The notes under the pieces were generated by a model. The model did not search any database and was not told the DNA's origin. It saw only the letters and a program-made list of their open reading frames with translations. Positions 36,167-47,579 of a stretch of 64,000 nt of DNA are shown here, piece after piece. Origin of the DNA: Oreocharis arfaki. Its lineage: Eukaryota; Chordata; Aves; Passeriformes; Paramythiidae. Both the position numbers and the translations under genes were made by a program. The first letter of the stretch is position 1, and every line of letters begins with the position of its first letter. The stretch is taken from positions 1,729,494 through 1,793,493 of the forward strand of contig VZRR01010919.1 of NCBI GenBank assembly GCA_013398015.1. Reading direction: 5' to 3'.

Positions 36167-36820
36167 TTTTGCTGTCATTACTGCATGGCTAGACAATACA
36201 TCTGTGAGACTCGGCTGCCTTTTCACAGTTAGGGTCTATAATACTAAGAAATACATTATCTCCATTTGTACTAGACCACACTATTATTACAAACTTTCAA
36301 CTATAGATCAAGACAACATATAATGATGAACAAGAGGCTCAGAGGAACTTTAAATATATATGTATTATAAATATATATGTATATAAACATATATATGTAT
36401 ACATAAATATATGTATATAAATATATATATACGTATTTATATATGTATATATATAAATTGCTTCTATGATATTTTATTTTCTGTCCTAGACAAATTGGAA
36501 GATTATTATCTTCCTAAGAAATGCATATTATTAAGTCAGAATATACTTCAGACATGTCAGCAACTCTCTCATATTAAGATAATTTCGAGTCCTGGAAGCA
36601 TTGCATCTGACTCCAGGGTTTCTTTCAGAGTGGGAATTAAAAGCAAATTTCCAGACATGGCAGATGGATTTGAAACTGTTTAAGAGTCATTGCTACAATT
36701 ACTTTATTAACCTATCAATTAAAGAGAAACAATACATTAGAAATAAAGTGAGTAAGCTGATACATGTCCCTGATTCTTTCTGTAGTTTACACACTCTGTA
36801 ACTGTATATATAGAATATAT
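36167..36820 (+). repeat. large tandem duplication, copy B
   Basis: Second direct copy, about 654 bases, joined to unique 3' flank at 36821 ('ctagcttccagag'). Its AT microsatellite (about 36350-36462) is longer and more interrupted than in copy A. The word GAATAT occurs just before copy A (35528-35533), at the end of copy A (36159-36164) and at the end of copy B (36813-36818). That could be microhomology at a real duplication, or coincidence in AT-rich DNA. Confidence 0.95.
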
Positions 36821-38279
36821 CTAGCTTCCAGAGAAAAAAAAAATTGGAAGGAATAAGCTATAGTTTCTTTTCTCATAGCAGCCTGACCTCTATTATGGAT
36901 CTGCTTACAGGTACTCATAAAAGGCATAATTTTAACAAAAACTTTTCGCATGAGTGGGATCAATTCTTACCTTCAGCTTACTACAATTTGGTAGTTCTTT
37001 AGCTTTAGAGATACATACTATAAAAACATTATCACTTTTGGATACATGTTGTCATATCCTAAGGTCATGTCTATACATCAATGAGCAGAAGTGAACAGTC
37101 AGTAAAAGGTATTCAATAATCTTCAGTAATATTTACCAATATAAAAAAAAATCTTTCGTATTAGGTGGTATATGCATATTCCAGTAGCTGAACTGGAGTA
37201 AATGTATGTTAACCCCTTCAGAATAATTTAAACAGGCTGAGGACAAGGTTCCCTCATTGGGAAGAGCACAGTCCTCTAATGGAGCTACTAAGTGAACATC
37301 CAGCAGATCTTTATGCCCTTCATTGTCCTTCACATCAGTAATGAGGGTCTGCTCTCCACTGCTGAAAGGAGAGTTGGCAGCTCTACAGCAATTCCTTTCA
37401 TGCAAGAAACACACCTTTCAAAAAACCTGAAGAAAGAGAAAATTCAGTACATGTGTGCCCTTAGAACTCACCAGGCATACACTGTTTTCTAGCTCTCGTC
37501 TGAACAAGGATTTGGCTCAGTTCAGAGTTTGTTTCAAGTGTCTGTATTGAGCTTCAAACTCAGTGTTTGTAACCTTTCAAAGCAACACTGCAAAATTAAA
37601 CTAAAAATTTTTCTCTAGTCCATGTGGTCTACAATTAGAAAAAAATTGGGAAAGGACTTGCAGAACAAATTTAATTCAATAACTATTGTTACAGACAATC
37701 AGTGTGAAAACATCCACTTTCTGGAACAAATGCAAATTGGAAAACAAATCAAAGAGAATCACTTTGCATAAACTATTTTGGCTATTTCTTTTGCAAGTTA
37801 AGGGATGATAGAGATTTTTACACTGCTTCTATTTTAAGTACATGGGATATGAAGAGAAGCCAAGTGTAGAATGACCTAAATAATTAAATATGTCTACAGA
37901 CAGCCAACCCCTGCTAACAGTCTGCAATGTTTTCATCTGGTTAATCATTTGCTTAATCTAACTACACTTTCGCAAGCCAGTTTGATTAAAATCAGTCAAC
38001 AAAAATGTTTTCATATGTGTTTTAAAATGTCCTGTTGAACTTTCAAGCTCTCACATGAAAGTGAAGGAAAAGGTGAAGAAAAAAGTTGCTGGTAAACCTT
38101 GTGTAACCCACGCGGCTAGTCAGGGAAAATTACCAAAATTGCCAACACTCTTGTCACACCATAAGTGAAGGTACAGGAGAAGTATTAATGACAAACAGCA
38201 ACAGCTTCTCCAGAAAAATTGCACATAAACACTACTGCTAGTCCTGCCACTAAGAAAGATGAGCCACAGACTCATTTTT
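36821..38279. other. intergenic, nothing recognised
   Basis: Unique sequence; no repeat family or coding frame of note. The part from about 37890 to 38160 has the even texture of the candidate conserved blocks. Confidence 0.5.
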
Positions 38280-38530
38280 GTCATAGAAAATCACAGCCTT
38301 GTTTAATGGCAGCACATTTGTAGCACTGTTTGGAGTCTCTGCAATGACTTTTTGCATGGCATCTCACACAATATTTCCTGTAGTTGTGCTCCTTAAGCAT
38401 GCTGGGAATCAATGTGGTTAGTAATAGCAATCACAATAAATGTGCATTATGAATAATATTTTACTGCCAAAAGAACCAGCAATCATAATTTATGCCTGTG
38501 TTAATTATATTCCCACTATGACTGGTAGAT
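38280..38530. promoter_or_regulatory. candidate conserved non-coding element
   Basis: Repeat-free sequence with homeodomain and octamer-like words ('ttgtttaatgg', 'gtgcattatgaataatattt', 'caatcataatttatgcc', 'gttaattatattcc') and no coding frame. Inference from motifs and texture only. Confidence 0.27.
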
Positions 38531-41459
38531 TACTAGGTCAAATAAATAGTCTGCAGCCTGTAGTTAATGAACAAAATGATTTTGAATCCTTCCATTCAGT
38601 ACAGAATACAAAGGAGTGATTATGGTGGGAGCATCTTTTGACATGCATTTCCCTGTTAAGCTTTAGCCCAGAGAGGAGAAAAGACAACAGTGTTTTGAAG
38701 AAGTCTGAAGATGCTTGGAACTGCCTCAGACAAGAGTGCTTGAAGGGAAGCAGATCTTTCAAGGACTTCCTGCAAATACAATTTTGAAAAGGCTGTCAAA
38801 AACAGTATACACGCTATCATAAAGAAGTATAGTCCTACAGCTGCACATACACTTCCTTACAAATTAGCTATCAACTGTCACTTTGCAATAGTTAATTGTC
38901 CAAAAAGAAGTAAAACCCCCAAACATACTGGAGGAGAAACTAGGGGTGTGATACATCTAAGAAAAACCTCACCTAATTCCCTATTTGTGTGTGCAACTTT
39001 GCACTGTGGGTGCGTCTCTATGAATCTGTGCATTTAGACTCACCATGCCATTTGCAGATGATCATGAAAATAATAGTGTGTTGTGCCTAGATGTGTGATG
39101 CACACATCACTTGGCAGTTAAACAGTGCCTCCAGAAAAGTTCAGGCCTAAGTGATATTCCTTGGAAAAATAGTCAGGCTTGACTGCCCTCCTATTCTTCA
39201 GTCAGACCAAATTCTTTTAACTCAAAGATTATCTCAGTTCAACAGGAAGTGCTAGTGCTGTAGCCCTTGCCTCTTGAATGATAATTGAGGAAGACCTTGC
39301 TTGACCATGACAGTGACCACCTTCGACCCTTTCCAACTCTCCCATCAATTAACTGCTATAAAACCAGACCTCAATGACTGGATGTGCAGTTCATCAGTAA
39401 GAAACAAACTTTGCAGTCCAGTGAAGAAGGTGTGCTGAATTCAACTCCTTCTAGATACAACCATGCCCTGACAGTGATGATCTAGACAAATATTTACATG
39501 TAGCCTTTCATGTCTAATTAGATTTACTAAGGTTTATTTTCCTTAAGGAGTGATTACGGTGGCAGCTCCTCTTTACCATCAATAATTGAAAGCTTTTCTA
39601 ACTATTCCTTCACAAATTACAAGACATACATGTCAAAATGCAGATGAAGTAATTTTTGCCCACCTCTGTATTAACAAAATGTTTTGTTTATTTTATTAGT
39701 GATAGATTTCTTGAAACATGAACTTGAGCTCTTGTTAAACATCCTCTAAGAGAGCATATCTCATAAAATGGGAAAAAACCCTGAAATTCATTTAAAATAT
39801 TCCACAAAAACCCCTGGCAACCAACCACACCAGCAGTGGGTAGAAAACAAACAAACAAAAAAATCCAGACTTTGCATATTCATAGAGTGGCAACAGCTAA
39901 TTTATTTTTCACTCAGCAAGCCCTGCCAGCTATGTGGTTTCTTCCTTTGAAAAAAAGAATGACAAAAATAAAGGAGTATAAACATTGAAGTGAGCATCCA
40001 GCAAAACAGAACTTTTGTTTCCATTTTTTCCATTTTAAGACTTTCACACAAAACATCCATATAATTTATGAGCTAACACCTTTCAGCAGAGGAGAAAAAA
40101 GAACGAAAAGAATAGCTCTTCTAGGCTAGTTGTTGTCATTGACAACTCAATATAAATCTGATGCAATGATGGAAAATATCGTAAGTCATGCCATTAGCCT
40201 GTCATTAATGAATAGTTTGTCTCATTATTTTACAGTTTCTTGAGGCCAACAACACATTGATATAATGTGTTTTCTCAATCTGAAAGTAATATTAAATATG
40301 CATCAGTGGAAGAGTACTTGAGAAAAAAAAAAAGGCAATGACAATTTCTGTGTGCTATTTCACAGCTTTTTTCAGTTCACCTTGAATTTCGTTTTCTAAG
40401 AAATAGAGTGGGCAGTACCCGTCCTAAAAACTTGCTGAGAAAAATTTCTTGCAAACCTGCAGACAGCTTGCATTCTTGAACTCAGCAACTTTGTTTTCTT
40501 TCCCTCTGTTCAGCAACTTTTCTTTGAGATCTCCGTGCTTGACCAACTCCTAATTACCTATTCAATGATATCCATCCCAGTACAGAAAATCCCTACAAGC
40601 ACACAGTTCATGTGCATCTGCCATACATAAAGCCCCTCACAGGCAAATATTTAGTTTCAATCCTTTTAAAAATTTTCTGCAAGCTTAAAAGCAAATAAGC
40701 AGTCAGACAAATTAATCAAATTCTCCTGTAACATGTAAAAGTAAATAATTTTCATCTAATCACCTTATGTCCTGGAAGGCTCCCTTCCTTTAAAGTTCTA
40801 TAGAATATACCTGTAGATTATTCTCTTAGATAAACCAGGACACAGGAAAGCTGAGGTTAGACACGAATAAAATCAACCTCCTACCATTTATACTTCGAGA
40901 CATTCTATGACTTTCTATGGAAGAATGAAAAGCAAGGCTGAGCCACTCATTACAGAGGTTCAAGTAACACTAGCAATACTATGCTTTTCTTTCTCTGCCT
41001 AAGTCTCTGCACTGTTACTCAGCCCACAATACCATTATTAAGAGAATTCATTGCTATAACTTTGTGCTTACACTGCATGTTGTCTTTCAACAAACTCAAA
41101 TGACAAATTGCACTCTGCAAATAATTTTTTTTAAATGACTAGCTCCTGATTTCTGTAACTTTTGAACACAGCTCCTTTGACAGTCTAAGAAGTCAAGGCA
41201 GCAATCAATGTTTAATTTAAAGGTTGAGGGTTCATAATCCGAGGGAAACCTTGGCAGTCCATACAAGTTACCGAGAGCTCATAAGCGAAACTGGTGAAAA
41301 ACAGTATTATTTTTGTGAAGCAGCTGTGGTAAACCTGAGGAGCACATCTGCTATAAAACCATAGAAGAAAGAGTAGAAAACAAAAGAAGAAAAAAAGTTA
41401 GTTCAGAACTACCTGCAATGACCATGGAAACTCTTTTAAAATAACAGTGTCTTCCATAA
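38531..41459. other. intergenic, nothing recognised
   Basis: Unique AT-rich sequence with no recognised gene or interspersed repeat. A stretch at 40130-40300 has candidate-enhancer texture ('cattaatgaatagtttgtct'). An A run lies at about 40324-40333. Confidence 0.5.
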
Positions 41460-41720
41460 AGCAGAATATCCAAAAAGGTTTGAAAGGGACCTTTCAAGTT
41501 CATCTAGTCCCACACCCCTGCCATGATCATGGACACCTTTCACTAGACCAGGTTGCTCAATACCCATCTCTGGGCAACCTGTTCTAGTACCTCACCACAC
41601 TCTCAGTAGAGAATTTCTGATACTAAAGGAAAAGGGTTTTCGAGAAATGTAAGCAGATGGAGAAAACTGAGCAGAAAAGAGTCCATGAACCATCCCCTTT
41701 GCCCTGTCACCACCTTATTC
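41460..41720 (-). mobile_element. CR1 LINE, 3' end fragment, antisense, interrupted
   Basis: An old CR1 copy in minus orientation. The + strand shows the complement of the 3' region: 'gaaagggacctttcaagttc', 'catctagtcccacacccctg', 'cactagaccaggttgctcaa' and 'ctgggcaacctgttctagta', followed by 'ctgatactaa'. After about 41635 the match breaks for some 60 bases. It may resume at 'cccctttgccctgtcaccac' (41694-41713), which fits the next CR1 block. Either a small insertion or local decay separates the parts; the distal limit is uncertain. Confidence 0.88.
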
Positions 41721-44700
41721 AATCTGGCAGGGCACATTTCACATAAAAGCTGAAAAGAATCATGTTACCTTGGTATTGCAACCTCAGCCCCTCAGAAAAA
41801 GGTGCCTAGGGAGAGAAGCAACTAGTACTTTTAAAAGCAGGATAGTTTTAAAGCAGATACTTTACAGACCTGTCTGAACAGCAAGGGGCTACACGGGCTG
41901 AGAGCTGGGACATAATGTTCCCAGAACAGGAATATGTACTTACAGCAGCCATCCTGGCATTTCAAGGGAGATCCTCAACCCATCTGGCAAACCTATCCAC
42001 TTCGATGTTCTTGTGCAGTCCTCAAAGCAGAAAGGAGAACAAGAGGGAAAGGCAGCTAAACAAAAGACTTCAAAAGAAAGAGAGGTTGCCCTCAGAACTG
42101 ACTGTATTTCAAGAATCCTTCATCAAATTGATGATTTTGCTGTAAACCGTTTCAGCCTTGGTGAATCAGCATTTACAGATTTTCACTTTTCCTCTAGTGA
42201 AGTTCTGACTGATTTTTGTTAGCCAAAATTTCTCAAGCTAATATGCTTAACCTTACCCTGTAAGAAACCCACCTGTTGAAAGGAATTTTTGTGGCTTCAA
42301 AAAAACCAGGACAATTATCTGTCCCATTGCAAGCATCTAGAGGGAGTATATGGCAGTTCACCTTTAAAATGTTCACAGAGGTTTTAAAATAAGCACTTCT
42401 TTTTCATTTATGGTGCATTTGCTCTCCCCCAGCACCCCAGTGCAGCGGATGGTCTAGCTCAGTTAAGTACATATAGCAAATACAGCTTCAAATTCCACTG
42501 CCTTTAGGTAAGTTCAACTTAAGTTGCACTGCTGCCAGGAGGAACTGGGTCAATGACATGGGATAATATGGTCATATTGCAAATATATGTCTAATTTTTG
42601 TTGCCAGTGTCCTCTCAATACTCCAGACACATCACAGAGTACAAGGCAGCATGTCACTTTCCGCTCTAGTAACCCTGGTGATTTGGGAAGTGAGATTGAT
42701 TTTGCTGATTTTGTACTATGAAGATGCAGGGTGGGTCTGCAGTACCACAATATCCAGTGGCATCAGGCACAAAGGAATTTGATGTTTTGTAGCAGCAGAT
42801 GTGTACTGTAGAGCTGGCAGCTTCAGGAGCAAATTGCTGCTCAGGGAGATGAGAAATCTTCCTTTACCTTATAGAACCAAAATATTCTTTATAGGTACTT
42901 CTAACTGCTGCAATGAGTATTTTTCCTTTCTTTCTGTCTTCTTTTTACTTTTGTTGGTTTGATTAGAATGGCTTGGATGTTTGCATCTACCAGATCTCCT
43001 TAGTAAACGTTTTTTGTACTTGCAGAGACCATTAAATAAAACAAAGAGAGTGGAACACGTACTTTGGATCTTTCCATTTGCAAGACAGCTGGGTTGAAAA
43101 GACAGGAAACACACCATTGAATCAAGAAGACATCAGTAGAACAGTTCAAGTTTATCTTCTCCTATGCCAAGAGGAAAAAAAGTTCTTGCCCTGATTGTTA
43201 TGCATTTCCTTATCATATCACTGAAAATGCTACAAATAACACAGTATGTAATATATTTATCCTCCTTTCGTTAAGATTGATCATTACACCAGCTGGTATA
43301 GAACATTCAGCTAATGTTTTCTATCAAGGACTTTTCAGAAAATTCTTTCATTTTAGAGATTTTTGGACATTTAAGATAGTCACTAGACAAGGCCATATCT
43401 TCTGTTTCCTGACAGATCTTCCTCAACCAGTTCATAAAAGGTTCCCTCTAATGGTGAGAGAGGTAAGAGAAAATACTCTAATTCCTATTTCACTAAGGTA
43501 CATCTGAAGAACTTCGGTTAGCTTGTCAATAGGAGATTTGGTTAGCTTGTCAGTAACACATCTGTGTTAGGCCTTAAACTTTTCTATTTCAATTAGAAGG
43601 AACAGTTACATGAAATGGAAGAGATGGAAAATTGATTTAGCAAACATGAAAATGTGTCAGCTTGAATCAGCAAACCACCTAATGAAAACTGGAAGTCTGT
43701 GGACTGGTGCTTTGAACAAATAAAGCAGATTGAGCAAACTAAGGGAGAGATGTTTTATCTGATGTTTAATGAAAAAAAATGCAGCTGCATTAACTTCCAC
43801 ATTTAGAATGTAACTGTGAACTCTGTTGGCAGTTCTCCTACAAATGTCTACAAATAGTATACTTCATCTGAATAATGACGAACCAAATCAAGTAAACATC
43901 AGATTGTGTCTTTATCACTTTTAAAAACTGCTGATCAGAATATAATCTTGATTGTGTACATTGAAACCTATTGCAATAGGTGCAACATCTTTTCATTCTA
44001 TGAAAAAAGTCTTCTTGCGCTTTATTTTTGCTGGGTGGTTGCTGTTAGGCCAAGGCCACTGTTAATTGCCTTTACAGAGCAATAAAAAGGGGATCTTTTC
44101 TAACCTGGTTTTCACTCTTCCTACTTGAAATCACTATGTTCCCCATTAACTCATAAATATAAGTTGATTAATGGTATAATTTATCTTCTGTTTACACAAA
44201 TTTGGGAGCTCATCTTTTGGAAATTATCCGTACGCAATTTCTGTGACTGTGTTCAGATGACATATGTACATATGATGAGTCTAAGATATGATATCAAATT
44301 GAATTATAAGGAAAGATGGAGACAGTAATTCTCCAATGGAGAAATAAAATAATCAACGAGAAGTATAAAAATTCAATTTTAAAGCAAGCATCAGTGGTCA
44401 TGCCCCAGTGACTCAGATCATGTTTAAATTCAAAGATTGCTTGAAGAAATAGCCCTCTATAGATTTTTCATTGCCATTAAATGAGCAATTTTTGTAATTA
44501 TCTGATACATATATCAACCATGTCTTTCATCATGTTTTGGTACCAAGAATCATGAGACATTTCTTACAAGTCATGAAAGTTCTTTTAGCTTGGAGACAAA
44601 ATTTCAGCCCATTCATTAAATTTTAAAAATGCCACTTAAGGTAGAAGTATCCTTATGCGTGAGATGAAAAAAAATCACATTTAAAAAAAAAATAAAGAAC

Positions 44701-44877
44701 CTCCTGCAAGTATTGGGGTTCTTCAAGTGAAATTTAATACATGTTTTTTCTCCAAATAATTAATATATGAATATTTTAAAAATAAAAAATGTTTAAGCCA
44801 ATGGAAGTCTGATATGACTCCTCTCACACTGATATCCTATCACCAGCATTTATGAGGAATTATTGGTTAGTAGCATA
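41721..44877. other. intergenic, small direct repeat
   Basis: No gene recognised. The 13-mer 'ggttagcttgtca' is repeated at 43516-43528 and 43540-43552 (offset 24). Open frames at 41915-42222 and 42869-43117 are short and lack features of known proteins. Confidence 0.5.
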
Positions 44878-44922
44878 GCATAGCATTTGAATAAAATGCT
44901 ATGCATAGCATTTGAATAAAAT
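44878..44922. repeat. hairpin plus overlapping direct repeat
   Basis: GCATAGCATT (44878-44887), a 7-base loop, and its exact complement AATGCTATGC (44895-44904) form a perfect 10-base stem. The 20-mer 'gcatagcatttgaataaaat' occurs at 44878-44897 and again at 44903-44922 (offset 25), so the right arm is shared between a direct and an inverted repeat. Likely produced by a template-switching event. Confidence 0.9.
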
Positions 44923-45392
44923 ATCTTTCCATACAGTTTAGGTCCCATTTTGAAATATTTCAAATCTGTCTGGCATTATTAAGACTGGAACTTTGATTTA
45001 AATACGTCAACTTATTTTTGTTTATATAATTAGTATGTAAGTTTGGTGTTTGAGAGATGTATAAACCTCTCTGATCTTATCTCCAAACCTAGGAGCTCTC
45101 AGTAGAGTTCACCAATTCATAAACACCGCTTCATAGAAAGCAACCAACACCTGAATGCTGGGAAATAAGTTGTTTCCTTATAAAACATTAAAAATTAATT
45201 GAGTAGTTTTAAGTGCAATAGTAACTTGCTTGCAGCTTAGTGTTAATGGGAGCTGCATTCTCAAAGTTGTAGGTGAACTTGAAATGAACTCCGTTTGTTA
45301 GCACAAATGGCTCAGCTGAGGAGCAAATACAGGTTATCTTCAGATAAGGGCTGGGCCAAGGCTGGCCCAAGCTGGAAGATAAGAACAATTAA

Positions 45393-45606
45393 TGACCTGT
45401 CCCCGTGGACATGGAGAAAGAATCCACAAAGGTGTTAGAAGACCCCAGACCACAAATCACCATTACACCAAGAGGCACATGCAGGGCATGTGATGACTGG
45501 GTGCACATATCAAGAGGGTATAAAGACCCAGGGGTTTCTTTATTCAGGAAACCTCTCCAGAGGCACCCATCTAGAGCTGGCTTACAATTAAACATTACCC
45601 TACACA
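45393..45606 (+). mobile_element. probable short solo LTR of an endogenous retrovirus
   Basis: A 214-base segment starting TG (tgacctgtcc) and ending CA (cctacaca), flanked by the same word ATTAA at 45388-45392 and 45607-45611. The identical flanking word can be read as 9 bases, 'acaattaat', at 45385-45393 and 45604-45612. Inside, a TATA box in 'agggtataaagaccc' (about 45515-45529) is followed some 60 bases later by a polyadenylation-like AATTAAA (45586-45592) close to the 3' end. This is the usual U3-R-U5 order of an LTR. No second LTR or internal coding region is nearby, so it would be a solo LTR. It is short for an avian LTR, and a longer element starting at the TG at 45241 or 45296 is possible. 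The overlapping frames on both strands here are not genes. Confidence 0.5.
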
Positions 45607-45849
45607 ATTAATTTCTGATATTTGATAAAAAAACTTGATTTAATCCCCAAAAAACTAATTAAAATTGAATGGTCCTTTTATACATTAGCAGTTAGCTTTT
45701 AAATGCTTACGAGAGGCATTTTCTTGTCTTAGTGCTCTGAGAGGCAATCAAGAGCTTCTTTTTCTCTTTAATTACTGTCTTTTCATCCTTTCTAGAAACA
45801 CAAAATTGGCAAAATGTTTACATCCTATTGAAGCAATGAGACAAATTAT

Positions 45850-46240
45850 TTTCTACATACTAAAGTGTTTTGACCTTAGATATGATGCCTATAGCATCTC
45901 CTAGGAAACACTAAATTGAAATCTAAACTTTAATTAAAATTGTATTTGAGGGCAATTATTTGGGCCACAAAATGTAATTTGCTTTATCACTCGTCATTAC
46001 TCTTTCAAAACTGTAGAGTTACTGTGCCCAGTGGCCTCAATGAAAATCTATTTGTGTACCTGCCTTGCTTTGTAGCTCTAGCTGGATGGATAGTCTTCAT
46101 TTCCTGGAAGGTTATAAATGTGTTCAGCTTCTCTGCTGTAGTTTCTGCTGGCAGAGGGCACTGCACTCCAAAAGTAAATCTCTATCAATGTACTTCTGGT
46201 GGCAGACTAAGGCTCTTTGGGAACCCCACGCCTTGAAAAG
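45850..46240. promoter_or_regulatory. candidate conserved non-coding element with CTCF-like word
   Basis: Repeat-free sequence with homeodomain-like cores ('ctttaattaaaattg' near 45930, 'gggcaattatttggg' near 45950). A 12-of-14 match to the CTCF core lies at 46148-46161 (ctggcagagggcac). A 98-codon + frame (45940-46236) has no recognised domain. Single motif matches of this quality are common by chance, so the regulatory reading is tentative. Confidence 0.28.
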
Positions 46241-47139
46241 CTTTATATGAATGTCACTCTCTTTCACTATTTTTTGAAAGATGCTTTAAAAAACCTTTTT
46301 TCTGTAATAGAGAAAACTAAGTATTAGTCACTTATACTCAAATGCTTACTACCCTTTAAAAAATTTAAATGAATAAAAAACACTTTAAAGAATACCTGTC
46401 TTACAAATATGCCTGTTCATGTGTTTATAAAAGGAAGAGAGCTTCATTTATGTGTCTCTAAAAATTAGCCATGTTGCAACTCTGAGTGGTCTTTCTATGG
46501 CAAGAAAGTGCCAGCATTTTTGAGCTTCATGCTCAGGGATTTGACAGAAGCATGTAAAGAAGTTTTTCAGATAACAAAATACGAATACAGGGAAGTAGCG
46601 AGGAACAGTAGAAGGCAGAAAACAAAAACCTGGTAGAGTTTTATCAGGAGGAGTTCATGCTGGAGAAAGCTAGCAGGAATACCCCGAAACCAAGGTGGGC
46701 AAAAACTATCAATTTGCAATGCAAACAGGATCCAGAGCCTGAGTTTAGTCCCTATCTTTTTGATTAGTGCCATTGCCACAAAGACTTGTCCTAGGAGTTT
46801 AATAGGATGATTTAAATATTGCAGTAGGTAGATGCTCTATTTTAAAGTAGAAATGCATTCTGATCTGAGATCAAGCTGTTCACAATTGGTAATAACTTGG
46901 GAAAAATTCAGCAAGTCATTGTTCCTTCTGCTTCTTTGCCTAGGCTTTAACAAAAAAAAAAAAAAAATAAAAGAAAGGTATTTAAAACTAGACTTCCTGC
47001 TACTATTTGTTAACCAAAGATGGCAATAAATGATCCTTTGACAACCAGGTCAGTCAGCACAGTCAATGTGGTTCCACAAACTATGGTTTCTTATAAAGTA
47101 GTCAAGAAATAGGTAGGAATGTAGAGAAAAGACACAGAT
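46241..47139. other. intergenic with poly-A run
   Basis: No gene recognised. A run of 16 A at 46952-46967, followed by AATAAAAG-like sequence, is not preceded by any recognisable retrocopy. Confidence 0.5.
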
Positions 47140-47579
47140 TTGTTGGAGCATGTCCAGAGGGAGATGCTCAGAAAGCTGCAGCACCTCTTCTGTGAAGCTG
47201 AGCTGAAAGAGCTCTGGTTGTGCAGCCTGGTGAAAAGAAGGCTCATGGCAGCCTTGCAGTACCTAACGGTGGCATAAAAGAAAGACGGAAACAACATTTA
47301 GCAGAGCCTGCTGCAACAGAACAAGGAGTAAAGGTTTTAAAATAAAGGGGATACATTTGATCAGCTATAAGGAATAAGTTTTTTACAATAACAGTGATGA
47401 AACACTAGCACGGGCTGCCCAGTGAGGTGGTGGATGCCACATCCCTGGGAATATTCAAGGTTGAATGGAGCTCTGAGAAATCTGATATAGCTGATGATAT
47501 CCCTGATCATCAGAGGGCTTGGACTAGGTAACCTTTAAAGGTCCATTCCAAACTATTCTATGAATCTATGACATTCTAT
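47140..47579 (+). mobile_element. CR1 LINE, longest 3' fragment in the window
   Basis: A sense-oriented CR1 copy of about 440 bases. It runs from the 'ttgttggagcatgtccagag' block through 'gcagcacctcttctgtgaag', 'gttgtgcagcctggtgaaaa' and 'agccttgcagtacctaa'. It continues through 'cgggctgcccagtgaggtgg', 'ggatgccacatccctgggaa' and 'cctttaaaggtccattcc'. It ends with two or more ATTCTATGA-type tail units at about 47556-47579. It lacks the reverse transcriptase and endonuclease domains, being truncated in the 3' region. Moderate divergence and internal indels mark it as a dead copy. Confidence 0.94.

Noticed and set aside
35947..36801. Two identical 66-codon frames as a duplicated gene family
   Set aside because: They are carried by the large direct duplication, overlap other frames in the same copies and show no protein features.
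46952..46967. Poly-A run as the tail of a processed pseudogene
   Set aside because: No recognisable coding or UTR-like retrocopy precedes it and no flanking duplication is seen.
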